Positions 36,559 through 46,095 are shown, counted from the stretch's first letter. The stretch: 64,000 bases of DNA from Propionibacteriaceae bacterium (GCA_017306015.1 JAFKJK010000011.1:124001-188000); one strand, 5' to 3'. Made by a program: numbers and translations. The notes: generated by a model from the sequence alone, not told the origin.

Positions 36559-37994
36559 TTACTCCACCACGACCGGCAGGTTCCCGGTCGTCTCCGACGG
36601 GCTGTCGATCGGCTCGGCGCTGCCCGGCAGCCGAATGGTGAACTCGGCGCCGCCCGCGGCCGAGCGTCCCGCCTTCACCCAGCCGCCGTGCGCCTTGATG
36701 GTCTGCGCCACGATCGACAGGCCGAGCCCCGAGCCGGGGGTCGTCCGGGCCTGGTCCGACCGGTAGAACCGGTCGAAGACGTGCGGCAGGTCGGCCTCCG
36801 CGATGCCGGGTCCTTCGTCGGAGATCCGCAGCCGGTCACCAGCCAGACGGACGGTGATGCGCCCACCCGGCGGGGAGAACTTGACCGCATTGTCGAGCAG
36901 GTTGGTGATCGCCCGCTCGAGGCTGTCGGGCTCGCCGAGCAGGTACAGCGGCTCGGTCTCGACGTCGAACACCAGGCCAGGCCCGCGGCGCCGGGCCCGG
37001 GTGAGTGCGTTGTTGACCACGTCCTGCAGGTTGATCGGCTCCGGGTGGGCCTCCACTCGGTCGTCGCGGGACAGGTGCACCAGGTCGCCGATCAGCTGGG
37101 TGAACTCGCCCAGCTGGGCGGCGATGTCGCGCAGGATCTCCCCCCGCGCTCCGTCCGGCAGCATGCCCTGGCGGTCGTCGGCGATCAACAGTTCCACGTT
37201 GGTGCGCAGCGAGGTCAGGGGCGTCCGCAGCTCGTGGCCCGCGTCCGCGATCAGCCGGCGCTGCCGCTCCCGGGACGAGCGCAGGGAGCGCATCATCGTG
37301 TTGAAGGCGCCGGTCAGGTCGGTCAGCTCGTCCATGCCGCCCGGCTCGATCGCCTCCAGCTGGTCGGTCTCGGTCACCCGGATCACCGCCTCGGTGAGCC
37401 GCTGGATCGGACGCAGACCCTCGCGGGCGATCACCCAGCCGGTCGCACCGGCCAACAGGACGGCGAGCAGGCCGAAGGTCAGCAGCGAGAACGCCAGGAT
37501 CCGCAGGATCTCGTCCGTCGGGCCGAGCGGACGGCCCAGGACCAGCGCGTAGTAGTCGTTCTGCGTCGCCAGCGGGACGGCGACGATCCGGTAGTCCTCG
37601 TCCTGGGTGTTCACCCCGGTGCGCGCGGACGTCCCGGTCTGCGTCCGCGCGATCGCCAGCTCGGCATCGGTGGTGACCAGCGTCGGCCCGGTCCCTGGCG
37701 GGGTGATGATCCGGCCGTCCGAGCGGACGAGCATCACGGTCACGTTCGCCGCGGCCAGGACGTCGCTGTTGAGCCCGCCGAGCGAGTCCGGGTCGACCGC
37801 AACCGACTCGGTGTTCAGCGCCGCCACGTGCAGCAGCTCACGGTCGAGCTGGTCGTAGGTGGCCAGCGCGGTGATGATGTACGCGGCCACGCCGGTGATC
37901 GCCACGGCGCCCGCCACCGCCGCCGAGATCAGCGCCATCAACCGGTCGTGCAGCGGCCGGTTGGTCACCGAGAGAACGTTGCGGAGCCAGCGGA

Positions 37995-37998
<4 letters not shown>
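36559..37998 (-). CDS. mprB: MprB-like sensor histidine kinase
   Basis: A 479-residue membrane kinase: two membrane segments (about 22-44 and 165-187) flank an extracellular sensor region, then HAMP, a HisKA domain with [20 protein letters not shown] (phospho-accepting His near 252) and a HATPase domain with [18 protein letters not shown] and GSGLGLSIV. In mycobacteria MprB senses envelope stress and controls SigE and SigB; the same role here is inference from similarity. The GTG start overlaps the mprA stop by 4 nt. Confidence 0.92.
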
Positions 37999-38684
<686 letters not shown>

Positions 38685-38818
38685 GGTCCAAGCCTGCCAT
38701 GAGCCGCCGTCGGCGCGCTTCAGTCCTGCCAACGCGGCGCCAACCGAAGGAGGGTCAGCGGGGACGGACGGCCGGACTCAGCGTGGACGGACAACCGCGC
38801 CAGCGCGGACGGAACAGG

Positions 38819-39304
38819 TCAGAGCGGGGAGGCGGCGTGCAACTGGTGGGCCCGCTTCATCAGGCCGGGCATCGCACCCTCGATCTGCTTCAGCGCCACC
38901 AGGAAGTCGGAATCGTCGCCGTACCACGGGTCGTCGATCTCGGTGCCGGGGACCGAGTTCGGGTCGAAGTCGGTCAGCAGGTACAGGACGCGGACGTCGG
39001 GGACGAGCTGGCGGATCCGGCGCAGGTGGGTGCGTTCCATGCCGATCACCATCGCGGCGGCGTCCACCTCGGCGGCGCTGACCTGCCGGGCCGCGTGCGG
39101 CTCCGGGTGGTAGCCGGCGGCCCTCAGGGTCGCGATGGCCCGCGGGTCCATCGGATGGCCGGCCTCCTCGTTGCTGACACCGGCGCTGGTGAAGGTGATG
39201 CCGCGAAGTCCGTCCCGTCGGGCCCACTCCTTCGCCACGACCTCGGCCATCGGAGAACGACAGATGTTGCCCCAGCAGACGAACAGAATCTCCGGAGCGG
39301 TCAC
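38819..39304 (-). CDS. Low-molecular-weight protein-tyrosine phosphatase
   Basis: A 161-residue cytosolic phosphatase. The CX5R loop is [16 protein letters not shown] near residue 9 and the general-acid Asp lies in [11 protein letters not shown] near residue 125. GTG 39304 overlaps the stop of the holin-like gene by 4 nt, so the two are coupled. Its substrates are unknown; in other actinobacteria such enzymes act on tyrosine kinases or arsenate, and nothing here decides. Confidence 0.9.
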   Translation of the reverse strand: MTAPEILFVCWGNICRSPMAEVVAKEWARRDGLRGITFTSAGVSNEEAGHPMDPRAIATLRAAGYHPEPHAARQVSAAEVDAAAMVIGMERTHLRRIRQLVPDVRVLYLLTDFDPNSVPGTEIDDPWYGDDSDFLVALKQIEGAMPGLMKRAHQLHAASPL

Positions 39305-39681
39305 CGGTGCTCCTCCCCCTTCTTGAAGAACGCGTTCAGGATGAAGCTGACCACCGAGACGATCAACGCTCCCAGGAAGGCCGAACCCCAGTCGGCCACG
39401 TGCCAGGCCAGTCCGACATGCTCAGCGAGCCAGGACACCAGCATCAGCAGGACGGCGTTGATCACCAGCAGGAACGCGCCGAGGGTGATCAGGATCAGCG
39501 GCGCGGACGCGAACTTGAACAGCGGCTTGACCAGCGAGTTCACGATCCCGAAGATCACCGCGACGCCGACGACCGTCCACGCCTTGGCCCAGTCGTCCGC
39601 GCCGACATCGGTGCTGATGCCGGGGAGCAGCCAGGTCGCCACCGCCAGCGCGGCTGCGCTGGCGAAGAAACGAGCGAACAT
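39301..39681 (-). CDS. Phage-holin-like family IV membrane protein
   Basis: A 126-residue protein with four hydrophobic segments, starting [20 protein letters not shown] and containing [20 protein letters not shown] followed by [21 protein letters not shown], the signature of the widespread bacterial 'phage holin family protein' (YvlD-like). Despite the name it is a chromosomal membrane protein of unknown role. The start is ATG 39681; the frame is open 21 codons further into the argF promoter. It is coupled to the phosphatase gene and divergent from argF. Confidence 0.82.
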   Translation of the reverse strand: MFARFFASAAALAVATWLLPGISTDVGADDWAKAWTVVGVAVIFGIVNSLVKPLFKFASAPLILITLGAFLLVINAVLLMLVSWLAEHVGLAWHVADWGSAFLGALIVSVVSFILNAFFKKGEEHR

Positions 39682-39745
39682 GCGTTCAATGCTGGCACAG
39701 TTCTCATGGACGAAACGTCCTGGTCTAGAACGAGAGGGGCCCACC

Positions 39746-40735
39746 GTGAGCCTGAAGGGACGTCACTTCCTCCGGGAACTCGACTTCAGCCCGTCCGAGT
39801 GGCGGGAGTTGCTCGCCCTGACCGCCGAGCTGAAGGCCGCCCGCCGGGAGGGGACGGAGGTGCAGCGGCTGACCGGGGCGAACATCGCGCTGATCTTCGA
39901 GAAGACGTCCACCCGGACCCGGTCGGCCTTCGAGGTGGCCGCCCACTCCCAGGGCGCGCAGGTGACGCAGATGGACGGCAACTCGTCCCAGCTCGGCCAC
40001 AAGGAGTCTCCGGCCGACACCGCGCGGGTGCTGTCGCGGCTGTTCGACGGCATCGAGTACCGCGGCGCGAAGCAGGCGACGGTGGAGACGATGGCGCGCT
40101 ACTCGTCCGTCCCGGTGTGGAACGGGCTGACCGACGAGTGGCACCCCACCCAGAGCCTGTGCGACATGTTCACCATGCGCGAGGCGTCCGGGAAGGACGA
40201 CCGTGACATCACGTTCGCCTACGTCGGGGACGCCCGGTTCAACGTCGGCTGCTCGCTGCTGGTCGGCGGCGCGCTGCTCGGGATGGACGTCCGGATCGTC
40301 GCGCCGAAGAAGCTGCTCCCCCCGGACGAGGTGGTCCGCGAGGCACTGGCCGTCGCCGAGGAGACCGGGGCCCGGATCACGCTCACCGAGGAACTGGACG
40401 GGGTGGTCGGCTGCGATTTCGTCCACACCGACATCTGGGTGTCGATGGGCGAGCCGGAGAGTGTCTGGACCGAGCGGATCCTGCTGCTCCAGGACTACCA
40501 GGTGAACGGGGCGCTGCTGGAGCGGACGGGCGTGCCGGACGTGAAGTTCATGCACTGCCTGCCCGCCTACCACAACCGCGACACATCGGTCGGGGAGCAG
40601 GTCTTCTCCCGGTTCGGGCTGCCGGAGTTGGAGGTCACCGACGAGGTCTTCGAGTCGGACGCGTCCATCGTCTTCGACCAGGCCGAGAACCGGATGCACT
40701 CGATCAAGGCGATTCTGGTGGCCACCCTGTCCTGA
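39746..40735 (+). CDS. argF: Ornithine carbamoyltransferase
   Basis: Transfers the carbamoyl group to ornithine, giving citrulline, in arginine synthesis or, in reverse, in the arginine deiminase pathway. The 329-residue protein has the carbamoyl-phosphate motif STRTR at 55-59, [14 protein letters not shown] near 133, and [13 protein letters not shown] near 270. The GTG 39746 has GAGAGGGG upstream. The FMHCLPA(Y/F)H form and length resemble catabolic ArcB as much as anabolic ArgF, and no other arg or arc gene is near, so the direction is unsettled. A long palindrome follows the stop. Confidence 0.88.
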   Translation: MSLKGRHFLRELDFSPSEWRELLALTAELKAARREGTEVQRLTGANIALIFEKTSTRTRSAFEVAAHSQGAQVTQMDGNSSQLGHKESPADTARVLSRLFDGIEYRGAKQATVETMARYSSVPVWNGLTDEWHPTQSLCDMFTMREASGKDDRDITFAYVGDARFNVGCSLLVGGALLGMDVRIVAPKKLLPPDEVVREALAVAEETGARITLTEELDGVVGCDFVHTDIWVSMGEPESVWTERILLLQDYQVNGALLERTGVPDVKFMHCLPAYHNRDTSVGEQVFSRFGLPELEVTDEVFESDASIVFDQAENRMHSIKAILVATLS

Positions 40736-40750
40736 GCCCCTGTCCGGAAC

Positions 40751-40826
40751 TCTGGACGGAGTTCGCTCCCGAAAGTGACGTTCGCTCCCGAATTTTCGGG
40801 AGCGAACGTCCTCTTCGGGAGCGAAC
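40751..40826. repeat. Nested palindrome, GTTCGCTCCCGAA family, copy 1
   Basis: TCTGGACG is followed by two GTTCGCTCCCGAA units and then two TTCGGGAGCGAAC units, giving a nested 66-bp inverted repeat (40761-40826) with a 2-nt centre. It begins 15-25 nt after the argF stop and ends 46 nt before the next start. A second copy lies at 57855-57929. It could act as a terminator or as a dispersed palindromic element. Confidence 0.85.
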
Positions 40827-40866
40827 TTGGGTGGGACGGGCGTAGCTGGCGTCGGCGCGGACGGGC

Positions 40867-40872
40867 TAGCGT
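40867..40872 (+). promoter_or_regulatory. Leaderless -10 box of the oxidoreductase gene
   Basis: TAGCGT ends 6 nt before ATG 40879. It supports that ATG over the in-frame TTG at 40873. Confidence 0.5.
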
Positions 40873-40878
40873 TTGGCC

Positions 40879-41919
40879 ATGTCATTGCCTGGTTCACTGC
40901 CCACGTCGCGCGTCCCTGAGCCGTCGACGGCTCCCAGCATCCGGTGGGGGATCCTCGCCCCGGGCTGGATCGCCCGCCAGTTCGCGTCCGCCCTGGCTGG
41001 CATGACGACCCAGCGGATCGTCGCCGTCGGGTCGCGGTCGCTGGAACGGGCACAGCAGTTCGCGGCGGAGACCGGCGTCGAGAACGCCTATGGGTCCTAC
41101 GCCGAACTGGTCGGCGATCCGCGGGTGCAGGCCGTCTACGTCGCGTCCCCGCACAGTGAGCACGCCGCGCTGGCCCTGCTGGCGATCGAGGCCGGCAAGC
41201 ACGTCCTGGTCGAGAAGCCATTCGCTCGGAACGCGGACGAGGCCCGCCGGGTCGTCCAGGCCGCCCGGAGCCGGGGCGTCACCCTGATGGAGGCGATGTG
41301 GACGCGGTTCCTGCCGCGCACCGACATCGTCCGCCAACTCCTGGAGGACGGCGTCCTCGGCGAACTGCAGACCACGATCGGCGACCACGGCCAGCCCATC
41401 TGGCACATCGAGCGGATGCAGCGGCTCGACCTTGCCGGTGGCGCCTTGCTCGACCTCGGCGTCTACCCGGTCTCCTACACGCACTTCGTCCTCGGCCGGC
41501 CCGGCTCGATCGTCGCCACGGGCGAGCTCACCGACACCGGCGTCGACCGGCAGGTGGCTGCCGTGCTCACCGACTTCCCCGACCACCCGCACGCTCGCGC
41601 GCTGGTCAGCACGAACATGGGTGCCAAGACGCCGACGACGTTCGCCATCGCCGGCAGCGCGGCCCGCGTCGAACTGGACGCCGAGTTCTACGCGCCGGGA
41701 CGCGTCCGCCTCGTCACACCGGACGGGAGCGCCGTCGTCAGCCCACCGGACGTGGTCGCCGGCCACTACGGGCTGGCCTACGAGGCCGCGCACTTCGCGT
41801 CCCTGGTGGCGGACGGCTATCCCGAGTCGCCGACTCTCCCGCTGGACGACACCGTCGCCATCCTCGAGACCATGGACGAGATCCGCGCCCAGGTCGGCGT
41901 CCGCTACCCCGGCGAGTAG
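40879..41919 (+). CDS. Gfo/Idh/MocA-family oxidoreductase
   Basis: A 346-residue NAD(P)-dependent dehydrogenase of sugars or cyclitols. The N-terminal Rossmann domain shows IRWGILAPGWIARQFA, YVASPHSEHAALALLAIEAG and HVLVEKPFARN (the EKP motif). The C-terminal domain has GGALLDLGVYPVSYTHFVLG. The substrate cannot be read from the sequence; trans-dihydrodiol-dehydrogenase-like members look similar. It is probably a single leaderless gene. It is followed by a six-unit repeat array and the convergent MFS gene. Confidence 0.87.
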   Translation: MSLPGSLPTSRVPEPSTAPSIRWGILAPGWIARQFASALAGMTTQRIVAVGSRSLERAQQFAAETGVENAYGSYAELVGDPRVQAVYVASPHSEHAALALLAIEAGKHVLVEKPFARNADEARRVVQAARSRGVTLMEAMWTRFLPRTDIVRQLLEDGVLGELQTTIGDHGQPIWHIERMQRLDLAGGALLDLGVYPVSYTHFVLGRPGSIVATGELTDTGVDRQVAAVLTDFPDHPHARALVSTNMGAKTPTTFAIAGSAARVELDAEFYAPGRVRLVTPDGSAVVSPPDVVAGHYGLAYEAAHFASLVADGYPESPTLPLDDTVAILETMDEIRAQVGVRYPGE

Positions 41920-41943
41920 GGGTTCGAAGGAGCGGCGCCAGCC

Positions 41944-42194
41944 TGAACCGTCGGGGACAGGTACTTCGGTTCACCGGCGTCGCGCCTGGACCGTTGGGGA
42001 CAGGTACTTCGGTTCACCGGCGTCGCCAGCTTGAACCGTTGGGGACAGGTACTTCGGTTCGCCGAGGGCGCCAGCCTGAACCGTCGGGGACAGGTACTTC
42101 GGTTCACCGAGGGCGCCAGCCTGAACCGTCGGGGACAGGTACTTCGGTTCACCGGCGTCGCGCCTGAACCGTTGGGGACAGGTACTTCGGTTCA
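41944..42194. repeat. Six-unit tandem array of the 30-bp TGAACC repeat
   Basis: Forward copies start at 41944, 41987, 42032, 42077, 42122 and 42165 (spacing 43, 45, 45, 45, 43). Spacers are only 13-15 bp and are themselves repeats (CCGGCGTCGCGCC, CCGAGGGCGCCAGCC). Copy 2 has TGGACC for TGAACC and copy 3 ends GGTTCG, so a few arms have decayed. The array lies between two convergent genes. It superficially resembles a CRISPR array, but the spacers are too short and not unique. Confidence 0.93.
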
Positions 42195-42213
42195 CCGACG
42201 TCAACCCGACGCC

Positions 42214-43455
42214 TCAGCGTCCCGCATCCTCGACCTCCCGCCGCCGGCGCGGGATCAGTCGCGGCACCCACCAGGCCGCCCATGCGGCCCCGAGCAGTGA
42301 CAGCCCGCCGGTGAGGATGCTGGCCGTGACCACCCCGGCGGCAGCGGTCGCCACCGTGACCAGGCCGGGACCGATCAGGCTTCCGGTGCCGACGTAGCTG
42401 TTGTAGACGCCGAGCCAGGACGCCCGGTTCGTCGGCGGGGTCAGGTCGGCACTGAGGGTCTTCACGATGCCGGCGCCGAGCCCGTTGCCCAGGGCGAAGA
42501 CCAGCCCCATCGCCCACAGGCCGACGACCGAGGCCGCCAGCGGCGCGAGCAGATAGCTCACCCCCGAGATCACCAGGCACGGGACGAGGACGACCGCGCG
42601 GCCGAGCCGGTCCATCAACACGCCTGCGGGCAGGATGAAGGCCAGTTCGACCACAGCCGTCCCGGCGAAGACGAGCGCGATCAGCGACTCGGGGTGGCCG
42701 AAGTGGTTGCCGAGCAGTGGCAGCAGCAGGTCGCGGTTCGTCCGCACCGCGCTCAGGATCAGCGGCGCCACTCCGGCGAGCAGCAGGGGACGGAGCACGT
42801 CGCCGCGCGTCCGTCGCGCCGGGACGCCGTCCGCCTCGGGTGCGTGCTGCCGGGCAGCGGCCGGCGGGACGAAGATCAGGATCAGCACCAGCGAGATCAC
42901 GACCGCGACGAGGTGGACGACGAACGCCGACGCCACCCCGAAGAGGGCGATGACGCCGGCACCGAGGAGCGGCCCGACGATCCGTCCGACTCGCATCACG
43001 CCACCGAACAGGGTCATCGCGCGGGCCCGGAACGCCAGTGGCACCTCGTCGGCGATGTAGGTCTGACGGCCCAGGTCCCAGGTCAGGTCGCCGAGGGTCA
43101 TCAGCAGGATTGCGGCACAGAACACAGCCGTCCACACTCCTGGACCGTCGGCGCCCGACTGCACGGCCACCAGGCAGGCGAGCACGGAGACGGCCGCGAC
43201 CACGCCGCCGGCGGCCAGCGCCGCGCGCTCGCCGATCCGCGCGACAAGGCGTCCGGTTGGCAGCGGGCCGACTACGGCCACGAGGCCGGCCACGGCGACC
43301 AGCAGCGCGACCTGGGGGACGGTGAGTCCGAGCCTCAGTCCGACGAGCGGCAGCACCGGGATGATCGCCGATGCCCCGGACGCGTACAGCGCGGCCGGCA
43401 GGTAGATCGGCAGGGTGAGCCGGCGCAGCAGCGTCCGCAGTTCTGGGTCAGCCAA
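42214..43455 (-). CDS. MFS transporter
   Basis: A 413-residue major-facilitator carrier with about 12 membrane helices. The loop 2-3 signature is GPLPTGRLVARIGERAAL, and its relative in the second half is PAGVLMDRLGRAVVLVP. Substrate unknown; drug-efflux-type MFS proteins look like this. The start is TTG 43455, with GGAGG 5 nt upstream. The stop faces the six-unit repeat array. Confidence 0.85.
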   Translation of the reverse strand: MADPELRTLLRRLTLPIYLPAALYASGASAIIPVLPLVGLRLGLTVPQVALLVAVAGLVAVVGPLPTGRLVARIGERAALAAGGVVAAVSVLACLVAVQSGADGPGVWTAVFCAAILLMTLGDLTWDLGRQTYIADEVPLAFRARAMTLFGGVMRVGRIVGPLLGAGVIALFGVASAFVVHLVAVVISLVLILIFVPPAAARQHAPEADGVPARRTRGDVLRPLLLAGVAPLILSAVRTNRDLLLPLLGNHFGHPESLIALVFAGTAVVELAFILPAGVLMDRLGRAVVLVPCLVISGVSYLLAPLAASVVGLWAMGLVFALGNGLGAGIVKTLSADLTPPTNRASWLGVYNSYVGTGSLIGPGLVTVATAAAGVVTASILTGGLSLLGAAWAAWWVPRLIPRRRREVEDAGR

Positions 43456-43513
43456 CTCGACCTCCGTTCGGCGTTCAGGCTAACCGCGCGGCCGGCCAGG
43501 TCCCGGGTTGTCC

Positions 43514-43618
43514 TGAACCGTTGGGGACTGTCCCCGATCGTTCAGCCTCCTGAACCGTTGGGGACTGTCCCCGGTCGTTCAGTCTCCTGAACCGTTGGGG
43601 ACTGTCCCCGGTCGTTCA
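43514..43618. repeat. Three-unit tandem array of a TGAACC repeat subfamily
   Basis: Copies at 43514-43544, 43551-43581 and 43588-43618 (31 bp, period 37) read TGAACCGTTGGGGACTGTCC and on to CGTTCA. The core GGGGACTGTCCCC is itself a perfect palindrome and replaces GGGGACAGGTAC of the main family. The array lies between the divergent MFS and nitroreductase genes, and ends 51 nt before the latter's -10 box. Confidence 0.9.
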
Positions 43619-43668
43619 GGCTCGTCGGCCGGGAGGTACCCGTCCGGCCTCGGCGCGATCCGTCCGCC

Positions 43669-43674
43669 TACACT
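43669..43674 (+). promoter_or_regulatory. Leaderless -10 box of the nitroreductase gene
   Basis: TACACT ends 6 nt before ATG 43681. Confidence 0.5.
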
Positions 43675-43680
43675 CCGAAC

Positions 43681-44280
43681 ATGGCAACGACTCTGGAGCT
43701 GTGGTTCGACCCGCTGTGCCCGTGGGCGTGGATGACGTCCCGCTGGGCGCTCGAGGTGGCAAAGGTACGGGACGTGGAGGTCGCCTTCCACGTGATGAGC
43801 CTCGCGGTGCTGAACGAGGGCAGGGAACTGGACGAGGGCTACCGCGCGCTGATGGACCGGTCCTGGGGCGGGGCTCGGGTCGCCCTCGCCGTCCAGCAGC
43901 AGTATCCCGAGAAGCTGGCCGACTTCTACACCGCTCTGGGCACCCGGATCCATCCCGGCGGAGAACCCAACAGCCGTGCCACCCACGAGGCGGCCCTGGC
44001 CGAGGTCGGCCTGCCGGTCGAACTGGCCGCTGCCGGGGACACGGACGCCAACGACGAGGCTCTGCGGGCCGAGCAGGTGGCCGTGACCGCCGCGGTCGGT
44101 GACGAGGTCGGTACCCCGGTGATCCGCGTGAACGGCATGAGCCTCTTCGGCCCGGTGATCTCGCCGGCACCCAAGGGCGAGGACGCCGGACGCCTCTGGG
44201 ACGGCTTCGTGAACGTCTGCTCCTACCCGGGCTTCTTCGAGCTCAAGCGCACCCGGACGGTCGACCCGATCTTCGACTGA
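43681..44280 (+). CDS. Mycothiol-dependent nitroreductase family (Rv2466c-like, DsbA fold)
   Basis: A 199-residue thioredoxin/DsbA-fold oxidoreductase strongly resembling mycobacterial Rv2466c along its whole length: FDPLCPWAWMTSRWALEVAK, VAFHVMSLAVLNEGREL, GDEVGTPVIRVNG and FFELKRTRTVDPIFD. Rv2466c uses mycothiol and a CPWC active site to reduce nitro compounds and peroxides. Here the motif is CPWA, so only the first cysteine (about residue 14) remains and a monothiol mechanism with mycothiol is expected. The family implies mycothiol in the host. It appears to be a single leaderless gene. Confidence 0.88.
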   Translation: MATTLELWFDPLCPWAWMTSRWALEVAKVRDVEVAFHVMSLAVLNEGRELDEGYRALMDRSWGGARVALAVQQQYPEKLADFYTALGTRIHPGGEPNSRATHEAALAEVGLPVELAAAGDTDANDEALRAEQVAVTAAVGDEVGTPVIRVNGMSLFGPVISPAPKGEDAGRLWDGFVNVCSYPGFFELKRTRTVDPIFD

Positions 44281-44478
44281 GTTTGCACGCTGCCGAGCTC
44301 TGCCGCCCGGCTTACATCCGTCGCCGACGTGTCCCCCCTGTTCGCGCGCGGACCTCACCGGCGTCGGCGAGCCGTCGGGGGACGGACGCGGACTTCGGTG
44401 GCTTCCGCAGGGGAGGCGCCGGTGTGGAGGTGGACGGACGGCAGGTAGCCGAAGTGGTGCGCGCGGAGCGAGGCAGAC

Positions 44479-45009
44479 TCAATCGACGGACTCCCGGCGG
44501 TGCTGGCCGGGCTTGATGCTCGCGACGAGTTCGGGGACGTCCGGCGCGATCACCTCCGGATGGTTCTTCCTCACCCGGGAGAGGAACTTCCCCTCGGCCT
44601 TGGCGCGGCGTTCGAGCAGCTTCGCCGGATCGATCCGGAGGACCTCGGACGCCTCGGCGTCGCTGAGCCCGTCCCAGTAGCGCAGCTGGAGCACCTCACG
44701 GTGCTTGTTCCGCAACTGCGACAGGATGTCGAGCAGGACGTTCGGGTCGCGCCGGGACGTCCGCTCGAACGTCATGTTGTTGCTCAGCCGTTCGATGATG
44801 CTGAGCTGCGCGGCGTGGCGCTCGTAGGTGAGCTGGACGACCCGGTCGATCGCGTCGTACAGGTCAGCCAGCGTCGGGTCGGATTCGGAAAGGAGTTGGT
44901 CGAACGCCTCGTCGGCCATCCGGTCGGGATCGGCCAGGCCGATGGCGCGCCACTCGCAGGCCGTCACGGCCAGGCTCCGATGCCTGGCGGCGAGCAACTC
45001 AAGCCTCAT
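44479..45009 (-). CDS. Sigma-factor-like protein with region 4 HTH
   Basis: A 176-residue DNA-binding protein. The second half (about 95-150) is a sigma-70 region 4-type HTH: LSQLRNKHREVLQLRYWDGL, SDAEASEVLRID, LLERRAKAEGKFL. The first half is helical and could be a diverged region 2, but the usual ECF region 2 motifs are not clear. No anti-sigma gene is adjacent. TAGGTT lies 6 nt before the ATG. The target promoters are unknown. The 198-nt gap on its 3' side (44281-44478) shows no gene. Confidence 0.7.
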   Translation of the reverse strand: MRLELLAARHRSLAVTACEWRAIGLADPDRMADEAFDQLLSESDPTLADLYDAIDRVVQLTYERHAAQLSIIERLSNNMTFERTSRRDPNVLLDILSQLRNKHREVLQLRYWDGLSDAEASEVLRIDPAKLLERRAKAEGKFLSRVRKNHPEVIAPDVPELVASIKPGQHRRESVD

Positions 45010-45015
45010 GGGGTC

Positions 45016-45021
45016 AACCTA
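45016..45021 (-). promoter_or_regulatory. Leaderless -10 box of the sigma-like gene
   Basis: TAGGTT on the minus strand ends 6 nt before the ATG at 45009. Confidence 0.5.
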
Positions 45022-45144
45022 ACCCGCCCGGCTCGGTTCGGTAAGCCGCAGCGCCACTGGGCTTTCCCTCAGCGACCCAACCGGGCATCCCGTGGCTTTT
45101 TGTGCAAGATGGGTCTTGCGTAATTCGTGAGTCCTGCGCCATAG

Positions 45145-45163
45145 TTAGGGCAGGCTCACCTAC
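45145..45163. promoter_or_regulatory. Iron box (DtxR/IdeR-type site) without an obvious target gene
   Basis: TTAGGGCAGGCTCACCTAC matches the DtxR/IdeR consensus (TTAGGTTAGGCTAACCTAA) at 15 of 19 positions, including both outer arms. On the plus strand a TTGCGT (45116-45121) and CATAGT (45140-45145) could form a promoter that the site overlaps. No protein gene starts downstream on that strand. On the minus strand the sigma-like gene starts 136 nt away. The rest of 45022-45384 shows no coding region. Confidence 0.5.
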
Positions 45164-45308
45164 CGGCCGGAGCGGACGCTGTCGCAACCGTCCCGGCTGT
45201 AGCGGAGTCGCCCGCCGCCCTCACTTGGCAGCGGATCCATGGCCCCGGGATGCGCTCCCCGGGGCTCATGGGCAGTCAGTCCTGGCTCTCGTAAGGATTG
45301 ATGGATTC

Positions 45309-45339
45309 GGCCGGGACGGGCGTCGCGTCCGTCCCGGCC
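45309..45339. terminator. Perfect 11-bp hairpin, probable terminator
   Basis: GGCCGGGACGG (45309-45319) and CCGTCCCGGCC (45329-45339) pair perfectly across a 9-nt loop. It lies 46 nt beyond the stop of the ion-channel gene (minus strand). It would also end any plus-strand transcript from the iron-box promoter. No U-run on either side. Confidence 0.5.
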
Positions 45340-45384
45340 GAGCCACGTCCGCAGGACCCGAGCCGACGTGGGCGGATCGGCCAC

Positions 45385-46083
45385 CTAGCCCGCGTCCCGC
45401 TGCCGGACCCGGGTGATGGTCAGGCCGACGATCCGGGAGACGGCCACCGCCAGGTAGAGCATGCCGCCGATCTGCTGGATCATCACCACCGCCCGCGCGA
45501 CCGGCTTCACCGGCACCACGTCCGACAGCCCGGTGCTGGTCATCGTCGTCGTGGACAGGAACATCAGCTCGACCCAGGTGCGCTGGGCGTCGGGGTTGAC
45601 CGCCGCCGTGAACGAACCCGGCGCGACCGTCTGGATCGCCGAGTACGCATACGCCCACAGCCAGATCGCGACAGTGAAAGTGGCGCCGATGCCCCAGATC
45701 TCGTCCGCGGTGACCTTCTCGTCGTGGAAGAGGTAACGCAGCAGCCCGATCAGCGTGTAGGTGTAGAACGCCACGTGCATCACGTCGGACGCGAGGTGCC
45801 AGCCGCCCGTCCCCTCCGTGGCCCAGTCGACGATCGTCAGGATCACCGCCGGCACGCCGATGATGATGCCGAGCCAGGTGTTGGTCGGCGTCGCCCGCAC
45901 CACCCCCAGCGCCAGCACCACGACGAGCATGCCGAACAGGGTCAGCGCCAGCCGTCCGACCGAACGCGGACTGCTGTCATCGATGAACGCGTACAGCAGG
46001 ATGCCGACCAGCTGGGTGATCAGGAGCACCGCGGACGGGGTGCGTCGCATCAGCGCGACGGCCTCGCCCAGCCAGTGCCTCAT
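45385..46083 (-). CDS. Potassium-channel-like membrane protein with unusual filter
   Basis: A 232-residue protein with about six hydrophobic segments and a C-terminal pore region. VELMFLSTTTMTSTGLSDVVP followed by VKPVARAVVMIQQIGGM corresponds to pore helix, selectivity filter and last helix of Ion_trans_2 channels. The canonical filter TVGYGD is replaced by TSTGLSD, keeping the central Gly and final Asp. Ion selectivity is therefore uncertain. The ATG is preceded by TAGGGT at 6 nt. No regulatory RCK domain. A single gene. Confidence 0.78.
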   Translation of the reverse strand: MRHWLGEAVALMRRTPSAVLLITQLVGILLYAFIDDSSPRSVGRLALTLFGMLVVVLALGVVRATPTNTWLGIIIGVPAVILTIVDWATEGTGGWHLASDVMHVAFYTYTLIGLLRYLFHDEKVTADEIWGIGATFTVAIWLWAYAYSAIQTVAPGSFTAAVNPDAQRTWVELMFLSTTTMTSTGLSDVVPVKPVARAVVMIQQIGGMLYLAVAVSRIVGLTITRVRQRDAG

Positions 46084-46089
46084 GCGCTC

Positions 46090-46095
46090 ACCCTA
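46090..46095 (-). promoter_or_regulatory. Leaderless -10 box of the ion-channel gene
   Basis: TAGGGT on the minus strand ends 6 nt before the ATG at 46083. Confidence 0.5.

Noticed and set aside
39301..39681. Prophage remnant, suggested by the holin-like name
   Set aside because: No other phage genes are near, and this membrane family is a normal chromosomal component in many bacteria.
41944..42194. CRISPR array
   Set aside because: The spacers are 13-15 bp, of only two or three kinds, and repeat each other; there are no cas genes; the unit occurs singly all over the window.
45160..45300. Cobalamin- or other riboswitch near the iron box
   Set aside because: I looked for a B12-box-like core and a downstream start codon on either strand and found neither.
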